A stretch of 64,000 bases of DNA from Annona cherimola. Taxonomy: Eukaryota > Streptophyta > Magnoliopsida > Magnoliales > Annonaceae. Positions 24,482 to 38,000 of this stretch are shown in pieces. Under the pieces are notes generated by a model. It did no database searches, had not been told where the DNA came from, and was given only the letters and a program-made list of their open reading frames with translations. The translations under genes were made by a program, and so were the position numbers. Each line of letters starts with the position of its first letter. Position 1 is the first letter of the stretch. Location of the stretch: NCBI GenBank assembly GCA_030490835.1, contig CM059972.1, positions 32,591,452 through 32,655,451 on the forward strand. The letters run 5' to 3'.

Positions 24482-25733
24482 ATTTGCATGTAGGTCTATA
24501 TCTTTTTGCTGCGCAGTCCTGATCTATTCAAATAGGGAAGATTGTATGTATATTTGTGATAATCTTACTTGAACTCCAGGTGGATGTATAATCAATTCTA
24601 ATTGCCTTATCTCTTGAGCAACCCTTCCTCTTTTGTGATAAGGTGCGCTATGCTAGTGTTTCTACTCAAGGCATCAGCTACCATGTTTGCCTTATTTGGA
24701 TGGTATAATATCTCCAAATCATAATCCTTTAACAATTCGAGTCATCTCCTTTACCTCATGTTCAACTCCTTTTGAGTGAAAATATATTTAAGGCTCTTGT
24801 GATCTCTATAGATTTTGCATCCAGCATCATCCAGGTAATGTCTCCATATTTTTAAGGCAAACACCACTGCTGGTAATTCTAAATCATGAGTGGGGTAGCT
24901 TACCTCATTGGGCTTCAACTATCGTGATGCATAAGCTATCACCTTTCCTCTCTGCATCAGCACACATCCCAATCCCCTTCTTGAAGCGTCCTGTAAACCA
25001 CAAATCTCTCATTTCCTTCGAGTAGGGTTAGGATGGGCACTTCTACCAACCGTCGCTTCAATTCTTGAAAACTACGCTCACATTCTTCAGACCATACATA
25101 CTTAACTCCTTTACGAGTCAATCTCGTTAATGAGGCTGATAACTGTGAAAATCTTTCAACAAACCTTCTATAATATCCTGCCAATCCTAGAAAATTTTGA
25201 ATTTCTGTAATGGTCATTTGTCTCTGCCATTTTAATATTGCCTCAATCTTCTGAGGGTCTACTTGAACACCTTTTTTCGATATTATGTGTCCCAGAAATC
25301 TTACTTGTTTCAGCCAAAATTCACATTTCTTTAACTTAGCATATAGTTTTTCTTTTCTCAACCTCTCCAATACTTTTCGTAAAAGAATTTCATGTTCTTT
25401 TTCCATTTTTGGGTAAATCAGGACATCGTCATTAAATACAACCACAAATTGATCGACGTAGTCCTGAAATACCCTATTCATCATGTCCATAAATAAGCAG
25501 GAGCATTAGTGAGCCCGAAAGGCATCACTAAAAACTCATAATGTCCATACCTAGTTCGAAAAGCTGTCTTATGAACATCGGTAGGACTTATTCTCAACTG
25601 ATGATACCCTAATTGTAAATCAATCTTAGAGAAAGTTGTAGCCCTTTGCAATTGATCGAATAAATTATCGATCCTGGGCAAATGATACTTATTCTTCACT
25701 GTGACTTTATTTAATTCTTTTTGTTAATACATA
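24482..25733 (-). pseudogene. pol: Tekay-type RT (from motif after the LTR) and RNase H
   Basis: The RT resumes left of the nested LTR with [20 protein letters not shown], then [37 protein letters not shown], a stop region, MNRVFQDYVDQFVVVFNDD (usual FIDD), VRFLGHIISKKGVQVDP and FLGLAGYYRRFVERFS. RNase H follows ([39 protein letters not shown]) in broken frames. A one-base loss lies just after the insertion point (expected IDYRELN). Confidence 0.88.
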
Positions 25734-28700
25734 TGTGAAACCCTGACCTACATAGGATTCATGTATGATTTGATTAAATTATGAATGATTTATGTGTAAT
25801 TTTGATGAATTGTTGCAATTAGGTCAGTGGTTATGAATGATGATAAAATCAATCACTATAAGTCGATATGGGTCAATATGATTAAAGTGACCTAATGAGG
25901 ATTAAAAAGTATTAGTGTGTCATGAAAATTTAATTTAATTTCCATGATGTGATTAATGAAAATTAAGAGGTTAATTATAGAGTTAAGTTGGAAAATGTTA
26001 AAAAATTCACAACTTATCGCCTATAAGGCGGATTAAGATGAAAATTGAAAGAAAAACACATAATTTCGTGCTTAACCCTATGGAAAGATGGATTATGAAA
26101 ATTTTAATGAAATTAGGGTAAGAATTGATCATTACCGTTCGAAATCCAAAGAAAACTTCAAATGATCATAATTGAGCTAAAAAAGTCGGATTGAGACGAA
26201 ATTTGAAATGGACGGTTAAAATTATGAGATCAATGCAATGAAAAGCTTGGATTAAGATAAGTGATTTGGGGATTATGCTTGCATGAAAAAGGTGGAGCAC
26301 CTTTGACTTATGCATCAAAAAGTACCCTTGCATTTATGTTAAATAGTAAAGGAATTAAATGCATTATTAATGGCACAAAATATGTGTCAAAAGGAGGTAA
26401 ATTGCAGGGTATTTTATGAATTACTAAAAATCAAAAAATCCATGAAAATATTTCGTGAATAAATGCTGATTTAAGGAGCTAATTAAGGGAGGTGGCATAG
26501 TGTGGACGGCTGTAAGCTCCGAAAAGTAGATTTTTTGATTTTTTTTAATTATAAAATCCACACCTAAGTCAGCTAGGGGTCAAGGTAAATAAATGATCAT
26601 TTAAATTGGGTAGAAAATTTTGGTCAAAAATATCAAATCAAGGCCATATGGATGTGATCATCAAGTGGACAGAATGGAGGATGGGAGAGAGGTGGACGAC
26701 CAAGGCAGCTTTTTAGAATTTTTGTGATTTTTTTAAATGGTAAATGGACAGTTAAGAAAGCTAATTACTAGGGTGATTAAATAACCATTAAATAAAGCTA
26801 CATTTTTGTGGAAAAAAATTTACGAAAGGTAGTGCATATGGACGTTTTATGTGGACAACAAGGTGAGCTGCAATAGGGGACGTCCAAAAGCTGGCTGTTT
26901 GGATTTTTTTATTAATGATAAATGTATATCTAAGTAGTCTATTAGTTAGGGTGTATAAATACCCATTAATTAAGGCCGCAAATTTTGTGGAAAAATGGCA
27001 AAAAAGTAGTTGAAAGTGGACGTGATGTGTGGACAACAACATAGGCATTCAATTGAGTTGATTTTATGAATTTTGAATTATGATAATTACATAATTTACA
27101 GGCTAATATGGTGACAACACAACAAGTGATAGACATGCATTAAAATGACCTCAAATCATGTGCTAAATGTGGGCACAAAAATCTGTATTATGAATATATG
27201 TTGAAGCACACATAGGACGTCCATTTTGAGTGCGGTTCAAAGGGAAAGAAATATCCAAAAGTGGGGAGTAAGGGGACGTCCAAAAGTCCCAGAAAAGGAA
27301 GGTGGAAGAAAGGAAGAAAAGGGAGAAGAAAAAAAGAGGAAAGAAAGGAGGAAAAAGAGGAGAACCAAAGCTTGGATAGCTTGAATCAAAATTTTCACAA
27401 ACCAAGTAAGTATACATGATATATTCGGTTCTTTAATTCTAAGTTTTTTACTTTAAATTTTGAGACAGGGATATGGTTCATAAAGAAACTTTAAAGGGTA
27501 ATATATTACACCCTTAATTAGAGTATTGAATGGGTATTAAATGGTATGAATGAATTTTTATGATTTAAGAAGTTGAAGTGGATGATAGAAAGAGACATGG
27601 GTTGATAATCTATCTTGAAACTTCTTAAATCCATGCAATAAGTTTCTGTTTTGAAATAATATCATGATTAGGCTATGAATCATAATTTAATGAAATACAT
27701 ATATTGATTTAAGCATAAATTATGAATTTTAGTAAAGATGGGATTTTGGGTTGTGTATATGACCCGATTTCCATGATTTTATGATGTATATGTTACATAA
27801 ATTTTCTTACATAATTTATGAATGATTTAGAGGGTAAAATACTATAGATCTAAGGTGTTTTATATGTCCAAAATAATTTGATTAAGTTTGCCTTAAATCT
27901 GGAATTTTAGGGCATGTGTAGAAACATGCGAAGTGGAGTGAAAAGGGTATCCAAAATATAAATGGAAGGTGATACTTTGAAGGGAATAAAATTATGAATT
28001 TTAAATATGTGTTAATACCCTAAATTTGGGTTAAGAAAAGTCTGATTAGTTGGTGAAATTTAGAAATTAAAAATCTGTTTTGATATAAGAATCAAAAGGG
28101 ACATTGAAAGTGTATAAAACGGGTCCCAAAGTTGCTGTTTTAGAACCCTGCGATTAATGGATTAAAATCCCATAAAAATACACTAAGTGAAGTGTTAATT
28201 AAGGAGTATAATCACGCTGAATTAGAAGCCAAGTTGCTGATTTGAAAAATATTAAGAAACACATGATTTAGGTGTTGTGAAATGGACATATATGAAGAGA
28301 TAAGCATGAATAAATGATGAATGGTTTATGTGAGATATTAAAATGCAAAAATGCATGAAAAATGTGATGAAACATGTGGATTATGTTTTTGTTTGGATAA
28401 TCCCAAAATTTAAGATTAATATATGGGATTTTGGACATTAACTAAGTGCTTAAGAATAAACAGAATATGTGAATTATGAAAAATATGTGAAAAATGATAA
28501 GTTGGAAGTTTATTACTTTATATGGTGTCTAATGAATGACTAATAAATGTGTTATGATATACTTTATGTGGTGTACTGAATGGTTTGATGCATAAGTATG
28601 TTGTATATGTACACCCGACTTGGAATTCAAGTGGGTTATGAATATTAATGAAAATGGGTTGGAAAACTAAGTTGAATGCAAGCAAATGGAATTTATATGA

Positions 28701-29842
28701 ATGTTATGTTATTCTTACATGTATAGGCAAAGACAAAGAAAAAGTTGACCCGGAAAGCTCACATGACCAAGGTAAGAAAGTAAAATTTTCTAAATGATTT
28801 TGTTTCTTTAATTATTCTAAAAGAATTGCAAATGATATTCCAACTGCTTCTATTGGTTTAGCAAATGATATTTGAATTTATTTCTAAGGTATTTAAGGAT
28901 GGTCATTCCTTAGTTCAATATATGTTTGATAACTGAGTTACATAACTGCTTTGTTAAATGTTTATGAAAAATACTGTCCTATGAATTTCTACAAGAAAAA
29001 CCATGCTAGCATGTCAAGAATGGTTCATGTGCACAAAGCATGAGGTCCACTTGAAAGGTGTAAGCGAACCGATTGTCCCCTTTTAGTGTGACAAAGTCGC
29101 TAAAATAGGCCAAGGGCCGGCGGCGCCTCCTTGAGATGGGAGAAGATGAAGACGGATGGTCGCCTAGCTAGCCTCCATCCTATGATGTGATGCATCGCAA
29201 TGCATTGTCATGATATACCCTAGAAGGGGTATAATGTTACTTTTTGAGATGTTTTAAATGAAAAAGTTTCTGCTCTGTAGGTAGTTGATCACTTATTAAG
29301 TGTCTCCTACTAAATGGAGAGAAATGCTTTTGAACAAAGTTGCCTTCAAAATAAATTTCCTGAAAAATATATAGCTTGCCTATTGAGTTTTCACCTCACG
29401 TTTTGTTTTACAAACCCATAGACAGGTGAAGGAATGAAGAGAACAAAGGAGCATGAATTGAGCATGGGAGAATGTAAAAACTTGATGAATTTTAATATGT
29501 GTCGTTTATGGCAAATGGTTGTAAAATGACATGGTATTTGATGATCATATGTGATCTATTATATGACTCGTGTTTTATGAACAAGTATTAATGGATGTTG
29601 AGCATGTTATAAATTTTTATGATTATATCTGATATACAATGTGTATATCAGGATAAAGATAACTTTAATGAACACTTGATGGAAAATAGCATAAAAATTA
29701 ATGCTTAAGGGATAATGATTAAAAGGATAAATATCCATTAAATCCCGCCGTATGACTAGGCAACAATCCTAATCACGTTTACCAGTCAATAACGATCCTA
29801 AGGTAAGGCTCAGGATGTGACGCTCAAGTTGGGGGCGCCACA
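25734..29842 (+). mobile_element. Tekay-type solo LTR inside RT, perfect TSD
   Basis: A 4109-bp LTR, the longest uninterrupted one here, from TGTGAAACCCTGACC to GGGGGCGCCACA with perfect TSD ACATA (25729-25733, 29843-29847). It lies antisense to the RT it splits: LRLC on the right continues to the residues before [11 protein letters not shown] on the left. Signals: purine-rich leader 27290-27365, GTAAGTAT at 27406, micro-exon-like 28727-28771 (45 nt), AG at 29420-29421, GC-rich island 29040-29165, hairpin block about 29752-29776. It belongs to the same subfamily as the inner element's own LTRs, so the source was close kin. Confidence 0.95.
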
Positions 29843-30520
29843 ACATAATCTCAAGCTTCCATCCTTTTTCCTTACAAATAACACTGGAACTCCCCAAGGT
29901 GATACACTGGGTCTGATAAAACATTTGTCCAATAGCTCCTGTATTTGAGTCCTCAACTCATTCATTTCAGCTGGTGTCATTCTGTATGGAGTCTTAGATA
30001 TCTGGGCAGTACCTGTTATGATATCTATGGTCATATCCATCTCTCTTTGTGGAGGTAATGTGGTCAATTCCTTTAGAAACACATTAAGAAATTTCCTAAC
30101 CACCGGAATTTGGTTTATCTCTACCTCCGTGCCTTTCTCTATATTAACTAATATCAGATAAGCTTGGCACTTTTGGCAGATCATCTTGACCGTTTTCATG
30201 GACGATATCAATATAGTCAAATTCTCAGGCTGTCTTAACTTCCAAATGGCTATCTCTTTTCTGGAGCCGCTTCAAATTGTACCTTCTTATTTTTGCAATC
30301 AATAGTAGCTCCCCATTGACTCAACCACCACATACCCAATATCACATCAATTTTGGTCATAAGTAATAAGATCAGGTTGGCTTCTAAAATCAACGATCCT
30401 ATCCTAATTGTGCATGCTTTGCATACTTGGCTAGAGCTAGCTAACCTCTAAACAGGGGATTCTATGTGAATTATCTTATTAATTTCCTCTACTAGTAGTG
30501 TATGGGTGGCCACATATTAG
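29843..30520 (-). pseudogene. pol: Tekay-type protease end and RT N-terminal part
   Basis: The frame 30220 down to the LTR reads KGTEVEINQIPVVRKFLNVF, LKELTTLPPQREMDMTIDI, PYRMTPAEMNELRTQIQELL and FIRPSVSPWGVPVLFVRKKD, the opening of RT. Upstream, in other frames with stops, protease residues lie between 30230 and 30520 (a reversed ANLILLLMTKIDVILGMWWL-like protease segment). Confidence 0.83.
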
Positions 30521-31994
30521 CATGCTATGAATGAGTGACTAGCACCTGATTCAAACAAAGCTACTGCCGAATTTCCTAAAATGTAAACCATACCTGTGAT
30601 CACCTTTTCTTCTTGCTCTTGTGACTCTGTCCGGGTCAAGGCATGCACTTGTACCGGGTTTGTAGAGGATCCCTGTTTACTTGCTGCTCTGGGTATCTTG
30701 AGTTGTGTGGGTCTTCCACGTCCTTGTGACGTTTGTGCTTTATTTGGGCAGTTCGGAGCAATGTGTCTTATTTGATCACAAATGTAACATTTAATGGTCC
30801 TTGCTTCACCTGTCTTGCACTCCTTGGCTATATGGCCAGTTTGCCCACATTTATAGCACCGATTGAGCCTTTCAAGCACTCGCTCGTATAACGCTTTTGA
30901 CATTTTCTGCATAAAGGCGGGCTTTTCTTCTTTGGGGCTCCTTTTCCTCTTCTCCTACTTCCTTTCCTAGCCTTTTCCTTTCCCATTTTTGTTTCCTTCA
31001 TACCTAGACTTAACATTCTTGACCCTAGTCTCAATTCTTGGATTCTTAATGCCTCAATCTCTAATGCTCTCGCCCTCTCGAGACTTGAAGCATAATCCTT
31101 GATTAGCAGAGGAGCAAGGCTTTCTTTGAGGTATGGTCTCAGTCCCTGTTCAAATCATTGTGCCTTATTTTTTGGTACATTAGCGATCCAGGGCACATAC
31201 CTGACTAAGGCATTGAACTTAGTGTCGTATTCTGTCACAGACATCCTCCCTTGATAAAGTCTTTCAAATTCTATTACCTTTTGACTTTGTAGTCCTATGG
31301 GGAGGTACTCTTTATTGAACTCTTCTACAAATGTTTTCCAAGTTACCTCTTTCGGTTGTGGCATAGTGACCAGCATTGTTTTCCACCATTCGTGTGCATC
31401 TTTAGCTAACAAATGTGTGGCACACAATACTTTCTGTCGGTCATTACACGGAGATATTCTAAACAGTTTCTTGATCTCCATTATCCACTATTCTGCCTGT
31501 ACAGGGTCAGGTTCTCCTGAAAACTTTGGGGGTCGCTGGGCTAGGAATGCATTAATTGCCCTTCTATCAGCTTCCATTAATTGATTTTCATCTCTTATTG
31601 GTGCTGGTGTGGGAGTCGAGCCAGCAGTCAGAACGGGTTCTTCTCTTTCAATACTACCCAACTGAGCTTGGTGAGTTCTTTCCCATAATCCTTGGAAAAT
31701 ATCTGCCATTTGTGCTACCCAATCATGAGTGGCTTGCTGCATTGCTTCCTTTACTACTGCAGCCACTCTCTCTTCTATGAGTCTAGTCTGTCTTGACTCA
31801 AGTTCTTCTTCTATATCCCTTTCTGGGCTTATATTCTCTCGTCTTTGACGAGTTCTAGGATTTTCTCTATTCAGTTCTGGTTCGAACCTCTTGGGTCTGC
31901 CACTAGTCTCGCCAACCTCATGTTGGCTAGGGACTTCTTCAGTAACAATTTCTTTTCCTTTATTTGTTCTCACTCTTGATCTTATTTCCACCAT
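30521..31994 (-). pseudogene. gag: Tekay-type Gag with two zinc knuckles, and protease start
   Basis: Start ATG 31994 (VEIRSRVRTNKGKE). The frame runs to a Gln-to-stop change at 31488 (QAE, stop, WIMEIKKLF), then 31481-31155 (FRISPCNDRQKVLCATHLL, KDAHEWWKTM, FERLYQGRMSVTEYD), which is the Retrotrans_gag core. After two more breaks come knuckles CYKCGQTGHIAKEC and the divergent CYICDQIRHIAPNC, binding RNA. The protease start has LFESGASHSFIA, where catalytic Asp of the DSG triad is Glu. Confidence 0.9.
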
Positions 31995-32366
31995 GGTGCT
32001 TTTCTGAATATATAAAAGCACATAACTTTCATTCATGGTTAGCGTTAGGTCATCATATACACATCTCATCATCATATGATTAACAGCCAATTCACACAAT
32101 CACAATCATGTGATATTATCCATCATCATAAACATCCATACCCATTCATTCATTTCATATATTTAAAACTCTTAATTATAGTTATATCAACATAACTATT
32201 CACATCATTCATATTAACAAACATTTCATCTACAGATCAAAGTTTCAACATAGTGTAGCATAACACACATACATACACATCATATTTATATACACATCAT
32301 CCTATCATAGTATAGTATCATTATCTCATAATTATACATACACATGCTTGTAAAAATAAGAAAATT
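31995..32366 (-). other. Spacer between pre-gag ORF and gag (inner element)
   Basis: About 370 AT-rich bases with many CATCAT words and no sustained frame. It mirrors the 436-base spacer in the outer copy. Confidence 0.5.
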
Positions 32367-33090
32367 TTATCGTTTACTAGGACCTCTTCTTGTTGGTCCC
32401 GAGTTAATGGCAAAACCCAAGAGGGGACGGGTGAATTGGGTTCTTAAAAATTCTTTTGTAAATTTAAAACTTAACTCCTTTAAAGTTTTAATCCCCTTGA
32501 ATGTAACAGATAGAGAGCAATAAGATAATGAAAGCGAAAATGAAAAGCAATAGACAAGATTTATAGTGGTTCGGGCAACCTTTCCCTACTCCACTCTTCC
32601 AAGCTCACACACCCTTGTGACTTGGGTTCCATTATGTATTCCGCGAATACAACTAGAATCTCCGCTCTCTTCTAGATTCTAGCTCTAGGGGGCATATACA
32701 ACCAGAGCCTCCGCTCTCTTCTAGATTCTAGCTCTAGGGGGCATATACAATCAACACAAATAGGTGATGAGTTACACTCCAATCACAACTCTACTTGCTA
32801 TGTCTTGGTTTGAACCACCAAACTCAAACCAAGCACCAAAAACAAACAACAATATGAAAATAGAAGAAATCTACACTTTGCTAATTTGTGTAGCAGGTTT
32901 CAGCTCGTGGAAGAATCTGTAGAAGCAACAAATCGTATTTCGTTGAAGCAAACCGCAACTTTGAAGCTTGTTCTTCCTTTGAAAATGAATAGATCACTCA
33001 ATTGTAGAGAAAAGTAGATAAAAGCTCTTAGTAGCACTTCTTTCCTCCTTTTCAGCTCTCTGTTATATGTATCTACGCTTGCTTGAGTGT

Positions 33091-33100
33091 CTATATATAG
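33091..33100 (-). promoter_or_regulatory. Copia LTR TATA box
   Basis: CTATATATAG, self-complementary; the minus orientation is favoured because the U3-type repeat array lies upstream and the C-rich LTR end downstream on that strand. Confidence 0.55.
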
Positions 33101-33179
33101 AGGAGGGAAAATTTTGAACGTTATAGAGTTGATTGGCGCGTAATATATGTCCCAACGTTCAAAATTTCGAACATTATGT

Positions 33180-34075
33180 CTCCAAGTCATAGGTGGAGTC
33201 GACTTCGCCCAAGTCGCATGCTGAAGTCGGCTTCGTGTGCGACTTCGGCTGTTCTTCAGCTTCCAAGTCTATCTTCTGGGTTAACTTAGTTTGAGACTTG
33301 GCCTCAAGTCGATCTTGGAGTCGACTTGGGGTGTGACTTGACCTCAAGTCGATCTTTGTTGATATATCTCTCGTTTGCTTAATCTTCTTCTTCTTCTTTT
33401 GTCTTTCAATACTAGAAGCTTTCTTGTATAGAATTTGCTTTAAGTCTCGTGAACTTGAAGAACTTGAATCTTGCATGAACAAATCCAACTTTGATTTGGA
33501 AAGAATGAATTCATGTGCCTTGCTTGCTTTTAAACTTGAATTAGTCTTCTTATACTCAGATTTTAGAAACTTGAGTTGTCTTCATCTTGAAGTGGACTTG
33601 TGCTTTAACTTGAGCTTGAGAATCTGTTGATGCTAGAGTCGACTTTTCCTGCGACTTTACCCAAGTCGCATGTGGAGTCGACTTCGGTTGCGACTTCAGG
33701 AGTTTTGCTGCACACATTTAGCTTTGAAAGGAAGACGCCACTTCAAGTCGATTCTGGGGTCGACTTCATCTGCGATTTGACCTCAAGTCGCAAGTGGAGT
33801 TGACTTCATCTGCGACTTCGGTTGTTTTGTCCCCCAAAATCAACGCTGGAGAGAAAATGCTGCTTCAAGTCAATACTGGAGTTGACTTCATCTGCGACTT
33901 GGCCTCAAGTCACAAGTGGAGTCGACTTCATCTGCGACTTCGGTTGTTTTGTCCCCCAAAATCAACGCTGTCCATAAAGTACCTGTTGAAGTCGCTTGTG
34001 GAGTCGACTTCGAGATCGACTTCGCCTAAGTTGAAGTTGGAGTCGACTTAGGGATCGACTTAGGCTGATTTTTCA
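33180..34075 (-). repeat. GTCGAC-centred repeat array in copia LTR U3 (second copy)
   Basis: About nine units carry AAGTCG(C/A)A, AGTCGACTT and TGCGACTT words at 30-60-base spacing, with part of a larger duplication (GGTTGTTTTGTCCCCCAAAA occurs at about 33821 and 33943). Each unit is near-palindromic. Confidence 0.75.
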
Positions 34076-34906
34076 TTCCTTAAAAACATTCATTAAATTT
34101 ATTAGTAATCATATCATACTCAAATTTGTATTTGTTAATCATCAAAACTTATGCTTTGGTCAATTTGATTTAGCTATTGTTTCCAACACTTCTTATATAA
34201 CACCTACGGCTAGGCGGGATCCGTGTAGGTTCCTCAGTGATTGTACTAGTATTAGACCACTTTCATCTTCTTCTTCCTAGACAGGTTCGAGGTATTCTAT
34301 AGGATCATCATCATCACTTTCATCACCAAGTGGAACAAGTTCACCAGTACTTTCGGCTATGTGTATAATAACCTCATCGAGGCGAGGAGGGGCAGGTGTT
34401 TCTATGAACCCCTGAGCACGATACTGCTCTATGAAGGAGGTCATCTCCTTTTCCCTTTGATGTATCCTCTACCAACTCATCCCATGCCAGAATTGGATGC
34501 TTCCGTGCTCAAACCTATACCATGGTCCTAGAACGGGGGGTGTGGGTGCTAGAGTCTTATCCCAAAAGCTTTGAAGGTCCAGTGCATGTATATTATTAGT
34601 GGGAACCTGTGGGGCTCTTGGACGACTAAGATAGGATACTGTGAAAACTTCAGCTCTAGGAGCCCAACTGCTAGACTCCTCTAAATTTTGTTTGTGCTGA
34701 TAAGGACTGACATGATAGTCTCTTTGAGATTGTGATAGAGGGTGTCTAGGTGGAAATCTTGGAGGGACCGATGGAAAGAGGTCTATGTTCTGTTGGGATG
34801 TCCACAACCTATTCACATTTTCTTTCATCCTTCGCCTCTTTTCCTCCTCCTCCATCTCTTTTCTCAATTCATCAACACTCATTACTCTCTTTCCTTTATC
34901 CGCCAT

Positions 34907-35011
34907 CTGTTCAAACATAACAAATTAGCTATATTGTAAAGACAACATGCTATAAATTATTTTGCAATACATCATCATATATCATGTATCTCATCATGAT
35001 AATCACATACA
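34907..35011 (-). other. Leader remnant of inner Tekay element (PBS deleted)
   Basis: About 105 AT-rich bases between pre-gag ORF and LTR. In the outer element this space is 165 bases and begins with the PBS. Here PBS and the last 45 or so bases of the LTR (CAGGATGTGACG...GCGCCACA) are missing, so one deletion removed the LTR-PBS junction. Confidence 0.7.
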
Positions 35012-38000
35012 CCAGGATCGTTATTGACTGGTAAACGTGATCAGGATTGTTACCCTATCACACGGTAGGATTTAGTGGATATTTATCCATTTAACCATTA
35101 TTCCTTAAGAGTTAATTTTATGCTATTTTCCATCAAGTGCCCATTTAAGCCATCTTTGCCCTGATGTACACATTTTATATCATATATAATCGTAGAAATT
35201 CACAACATGCTCATCATCCATTATCGCTTGTTCATAAAACATAAGTCATAACATAAATCACCTATGATCATCAAGATAACAAATACCAAGTCATTTTATA
35301 ACATTTTATAAGATAACAACCATTCGCCATAAGCGACACATATAAGAAATCATCAAATTTTACGTTCTTCCATGCCCAATTCATGCTTCTTTTTCATCTT
35401 CGTTCTTTCACCTGTCTATGGGTTTGGAAAACAAAACGTGAGTTGAAAACTTAATAAGCAAGGTTTATATTTTTCAGGCAACTTATTTTGAAGGCAACAT
35501 TTTTCATTTAAAACATCATGGAAAGCAAAACCTTATACCCTCTCGAGTGTATATCATGAAAACATGATCCTTATACCCGTCATGGGTATATCATGACAAT
35601 GAAATACATCATGACATCATAGGATGGAAGCTAGCTAGGCGACCATCCGTCTTTCGTCTTCTCCTATCTCAGGGAGGGCGCCGCCAGCCCTTGGCCTATT
35701 TAGCGACTTGGTCACACTAAAGGGGGACAATCAGTCCGCTTACACCTTTAAGGTAGATCTAATGCCTTGTGCACATGAACAATTCATCTTTGATATGCTA
35801 GCATGATTTTTCATTTATAAATTCATATGACCGTATTTTTCATAAATATTTAATAAACCAGTTATGCAAATTAGTTAGCAATAAAATGATCATTTTAACA
35901 CATATTGAACTAAGAAATGACCATCCATAAATACCTTAGAAATAAATTCCAATATCATTTGCTAAACAAATCAAAGCAGTTAGAACATTATTTACAACTA
36001 TTTTAGAATAATTTAAGAATTTAGAAATTTGCTTGCTTACCTTGATCACGTTAGCTTTCCTGGTCAACCTTTTATTTGTCTTTGCCTATACATGTAAGAA
36101 TGACATAGCATTAATATATTTTCCATTTGCTTGCATTCAACTTAGTTTTCCAACCCATTTTCATTAACATTCACAGCCCACTTGAATTCCAAGTCGAGTG
36201 TACATACACAGCATAACTTATGCATCATACCAATCATTACACCACATGTTCAATACCTATATATACAGGGTAACAATCATATATATCATAACACATTCAT
36301 TAATCACCATATGGAGGTTTGTTACTCCCACTTATCATTTTTCACATTTTTTTCATAATTCACACATTGTGCTCATTCTTAAGCACTTAGTTGATGTCCT
36401 AAACCTCATATATTAATCATAAAATTTGAGATTATCATTATTTACCAAAACAGAAACATAATTCACATATTTCATCATATTTTCATGCATTTTTGCATTT
36501 TAACAACTTACATAAACCGTTTATCATTTGTTTATGCCTATCTCTCGATACATGTTCATTTTATAACACATATATGATGTGTTTTTTAAAATTTCTCAAA
36601 TCAGCAACTTGCTATCTAATTCAGCATGATTAAACTCCTTAATCAACACTTCATTTAGAGTATTTTTATGGAATTTTAATCCACTAATCATAGGTTTTCA
36701 AAATAGCAACTTTGAGACCCGTTTTATACACTATCAATGTCCCTTTTGATACTCATATCAAAACAGATTTTTAATCTCTAAATTTCAACAATTAATCATA
36801 CTTTTCTTAACCCAAATTTAGGGTATTATCACATATTCAAAGTTCATAAAAAGGGTAAAAATCGGTTAAGTTGTAAACCCTAAGTTTCATCCTTTCTAGG
36901 GTTCATGTCTTATACCCAAATCAACATATATAATTCATTTAATAATGAATCATAACATAATCATAATAACAAATCAAAACAGCAATATCACATGTGGGTT
37001 TAAGAAAATTTCAGATAGGTTTATCAACTCATATTCTACCCTAATCTCCATTTTCTCCCTCTTGAACCCTTGATTTCATTCTTGTCATTCAATCCTCATT
37101 CAATACCCTAATCAAGGCCATCATGAATCATCTTCTAAGGGTTCATTATGAATCATATTCACGACTCATAAATTGAGGTAGAAAACTAAGTTTAAATGAT
37201 TCAAAACTCAAGATAAACTTACGTGAATTGAATCAAACTTGAACTCAACTTCCCTAACTTGAATTCCTTGCTTCCTTTCCCTTTTTCTTTCTCTTTTTCT
37301 CTCCTTTTTCTTGCCCTTTTCTTGCTGGACAGGGACATGCACAGGTGTTGTGGTTTGAGGGTTTTGCTCCTTGAATTTTTTCTCTCAAGCACCTCATATC
37401 ATATGGACGTACCCCCCTTATATAAGCTTAATTTTTCTAGCTTTGTGGCCCCACTTTCCATATCAATTAAAGGGTAATTTAAAGCATGTTTATCCCATTG
37501 TTGACATGGCACATTATGCTCTAAGTACATTAGAAAATTATCTTTGTAAAAATCCATCAAACTCCGTTACATTGATGGCCATCAAGTTGTCAACCTAGGG
37601 ACATCCCATGTAGCTGCTCCTTTTGCAATTTTTTCCCACAAAATGCAACTTTAATTTATGGAAATTTAATTAATTTAGCTATTAGCATACTTAGCTGTCC
37701 ATTTAGCATTTTAAAAAAAAATCAAAAAAATTAGCAACAGCCCTTTGGACGTCCACCTCTCTTGTAGCCTCCCTTTCTGTCCACATTTCATCATGTCCAC
37801 ATGGCCTTGATTTTGACATCTTTGGCTACAATTTTTCACTCAATTTAATTGCTCATTTACTTACCTTGATTCCATAGCTATTATAAATATAGATTTTATA
37901 TAAAAAAATCACAAGAATCCATATTTTAGTGCTCTTGGTCGTCCGTGGGGTGCCACCTCCATATGCCTCCTTTGATCTAGCTCATTAGCTCCTTAAATCC

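Larger units (their letters stand above)
32391..34188 (-). mobile_element. SIRE/Maximus-like copia solo LTR, perfect TSD
   Basis: A 1798-bp LTR with TGTTGG...CCAACA ends and TSD CTTCT (32386-32390, 34189-34193). Removing it rejoins CYIRRGPSKR in the pre-gag ORF. On the minus strand it begins TGTTGGAAACAATAGC, and has the U3 GTCGAC array, TATA box CTATATATAG near 33091-33100, and the C-rich end before CCAACA. A short stretch (TCTTCTAGATTCTAGCTCTAG) is duplicated in tandem near 32640-32745. It is a sister of the LTR at 14584-16183. Confidence 0.88.
32367..34906 (-). pseudogene. Conserved pre-gag ORF, second copy (split by copia LTR)
   Basis: The frame starts at ATG 34906 (ADKGKRVMSVDELRKEMEEE), keeps open for over 140 codons through NVNRLWTSQQN, a proline/arginine stretch PPRFPPRHPLSQSQRD, APRAEV, DLQSFWDKTLAPTPP and FWHGMSW, then has a Trp-adjacent stop. 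Beyond it: QYRAQGFIETP, an acidic stretch (GDESDDDDPIEYLEP), a stop, a frameshift, TEEPTRIPPSRRCYIR. The SIRE-like LTR (32391-34188) lies here; beyond it the frame ends RGPSKR and TAA (32367-32369). The same order and end occur in the outer copy (8395-9162). Function unknown; the lysine/glutamate-rich start may form a coiled coil. Confidence 0.72.

Noticed and set aside
33180..34075. Satellite or CRISPR-like array
   Set aside because: Units are degenerate, unevenly spaced, self-complementary and confined to an LTR; there are no unique spacers of constant length.
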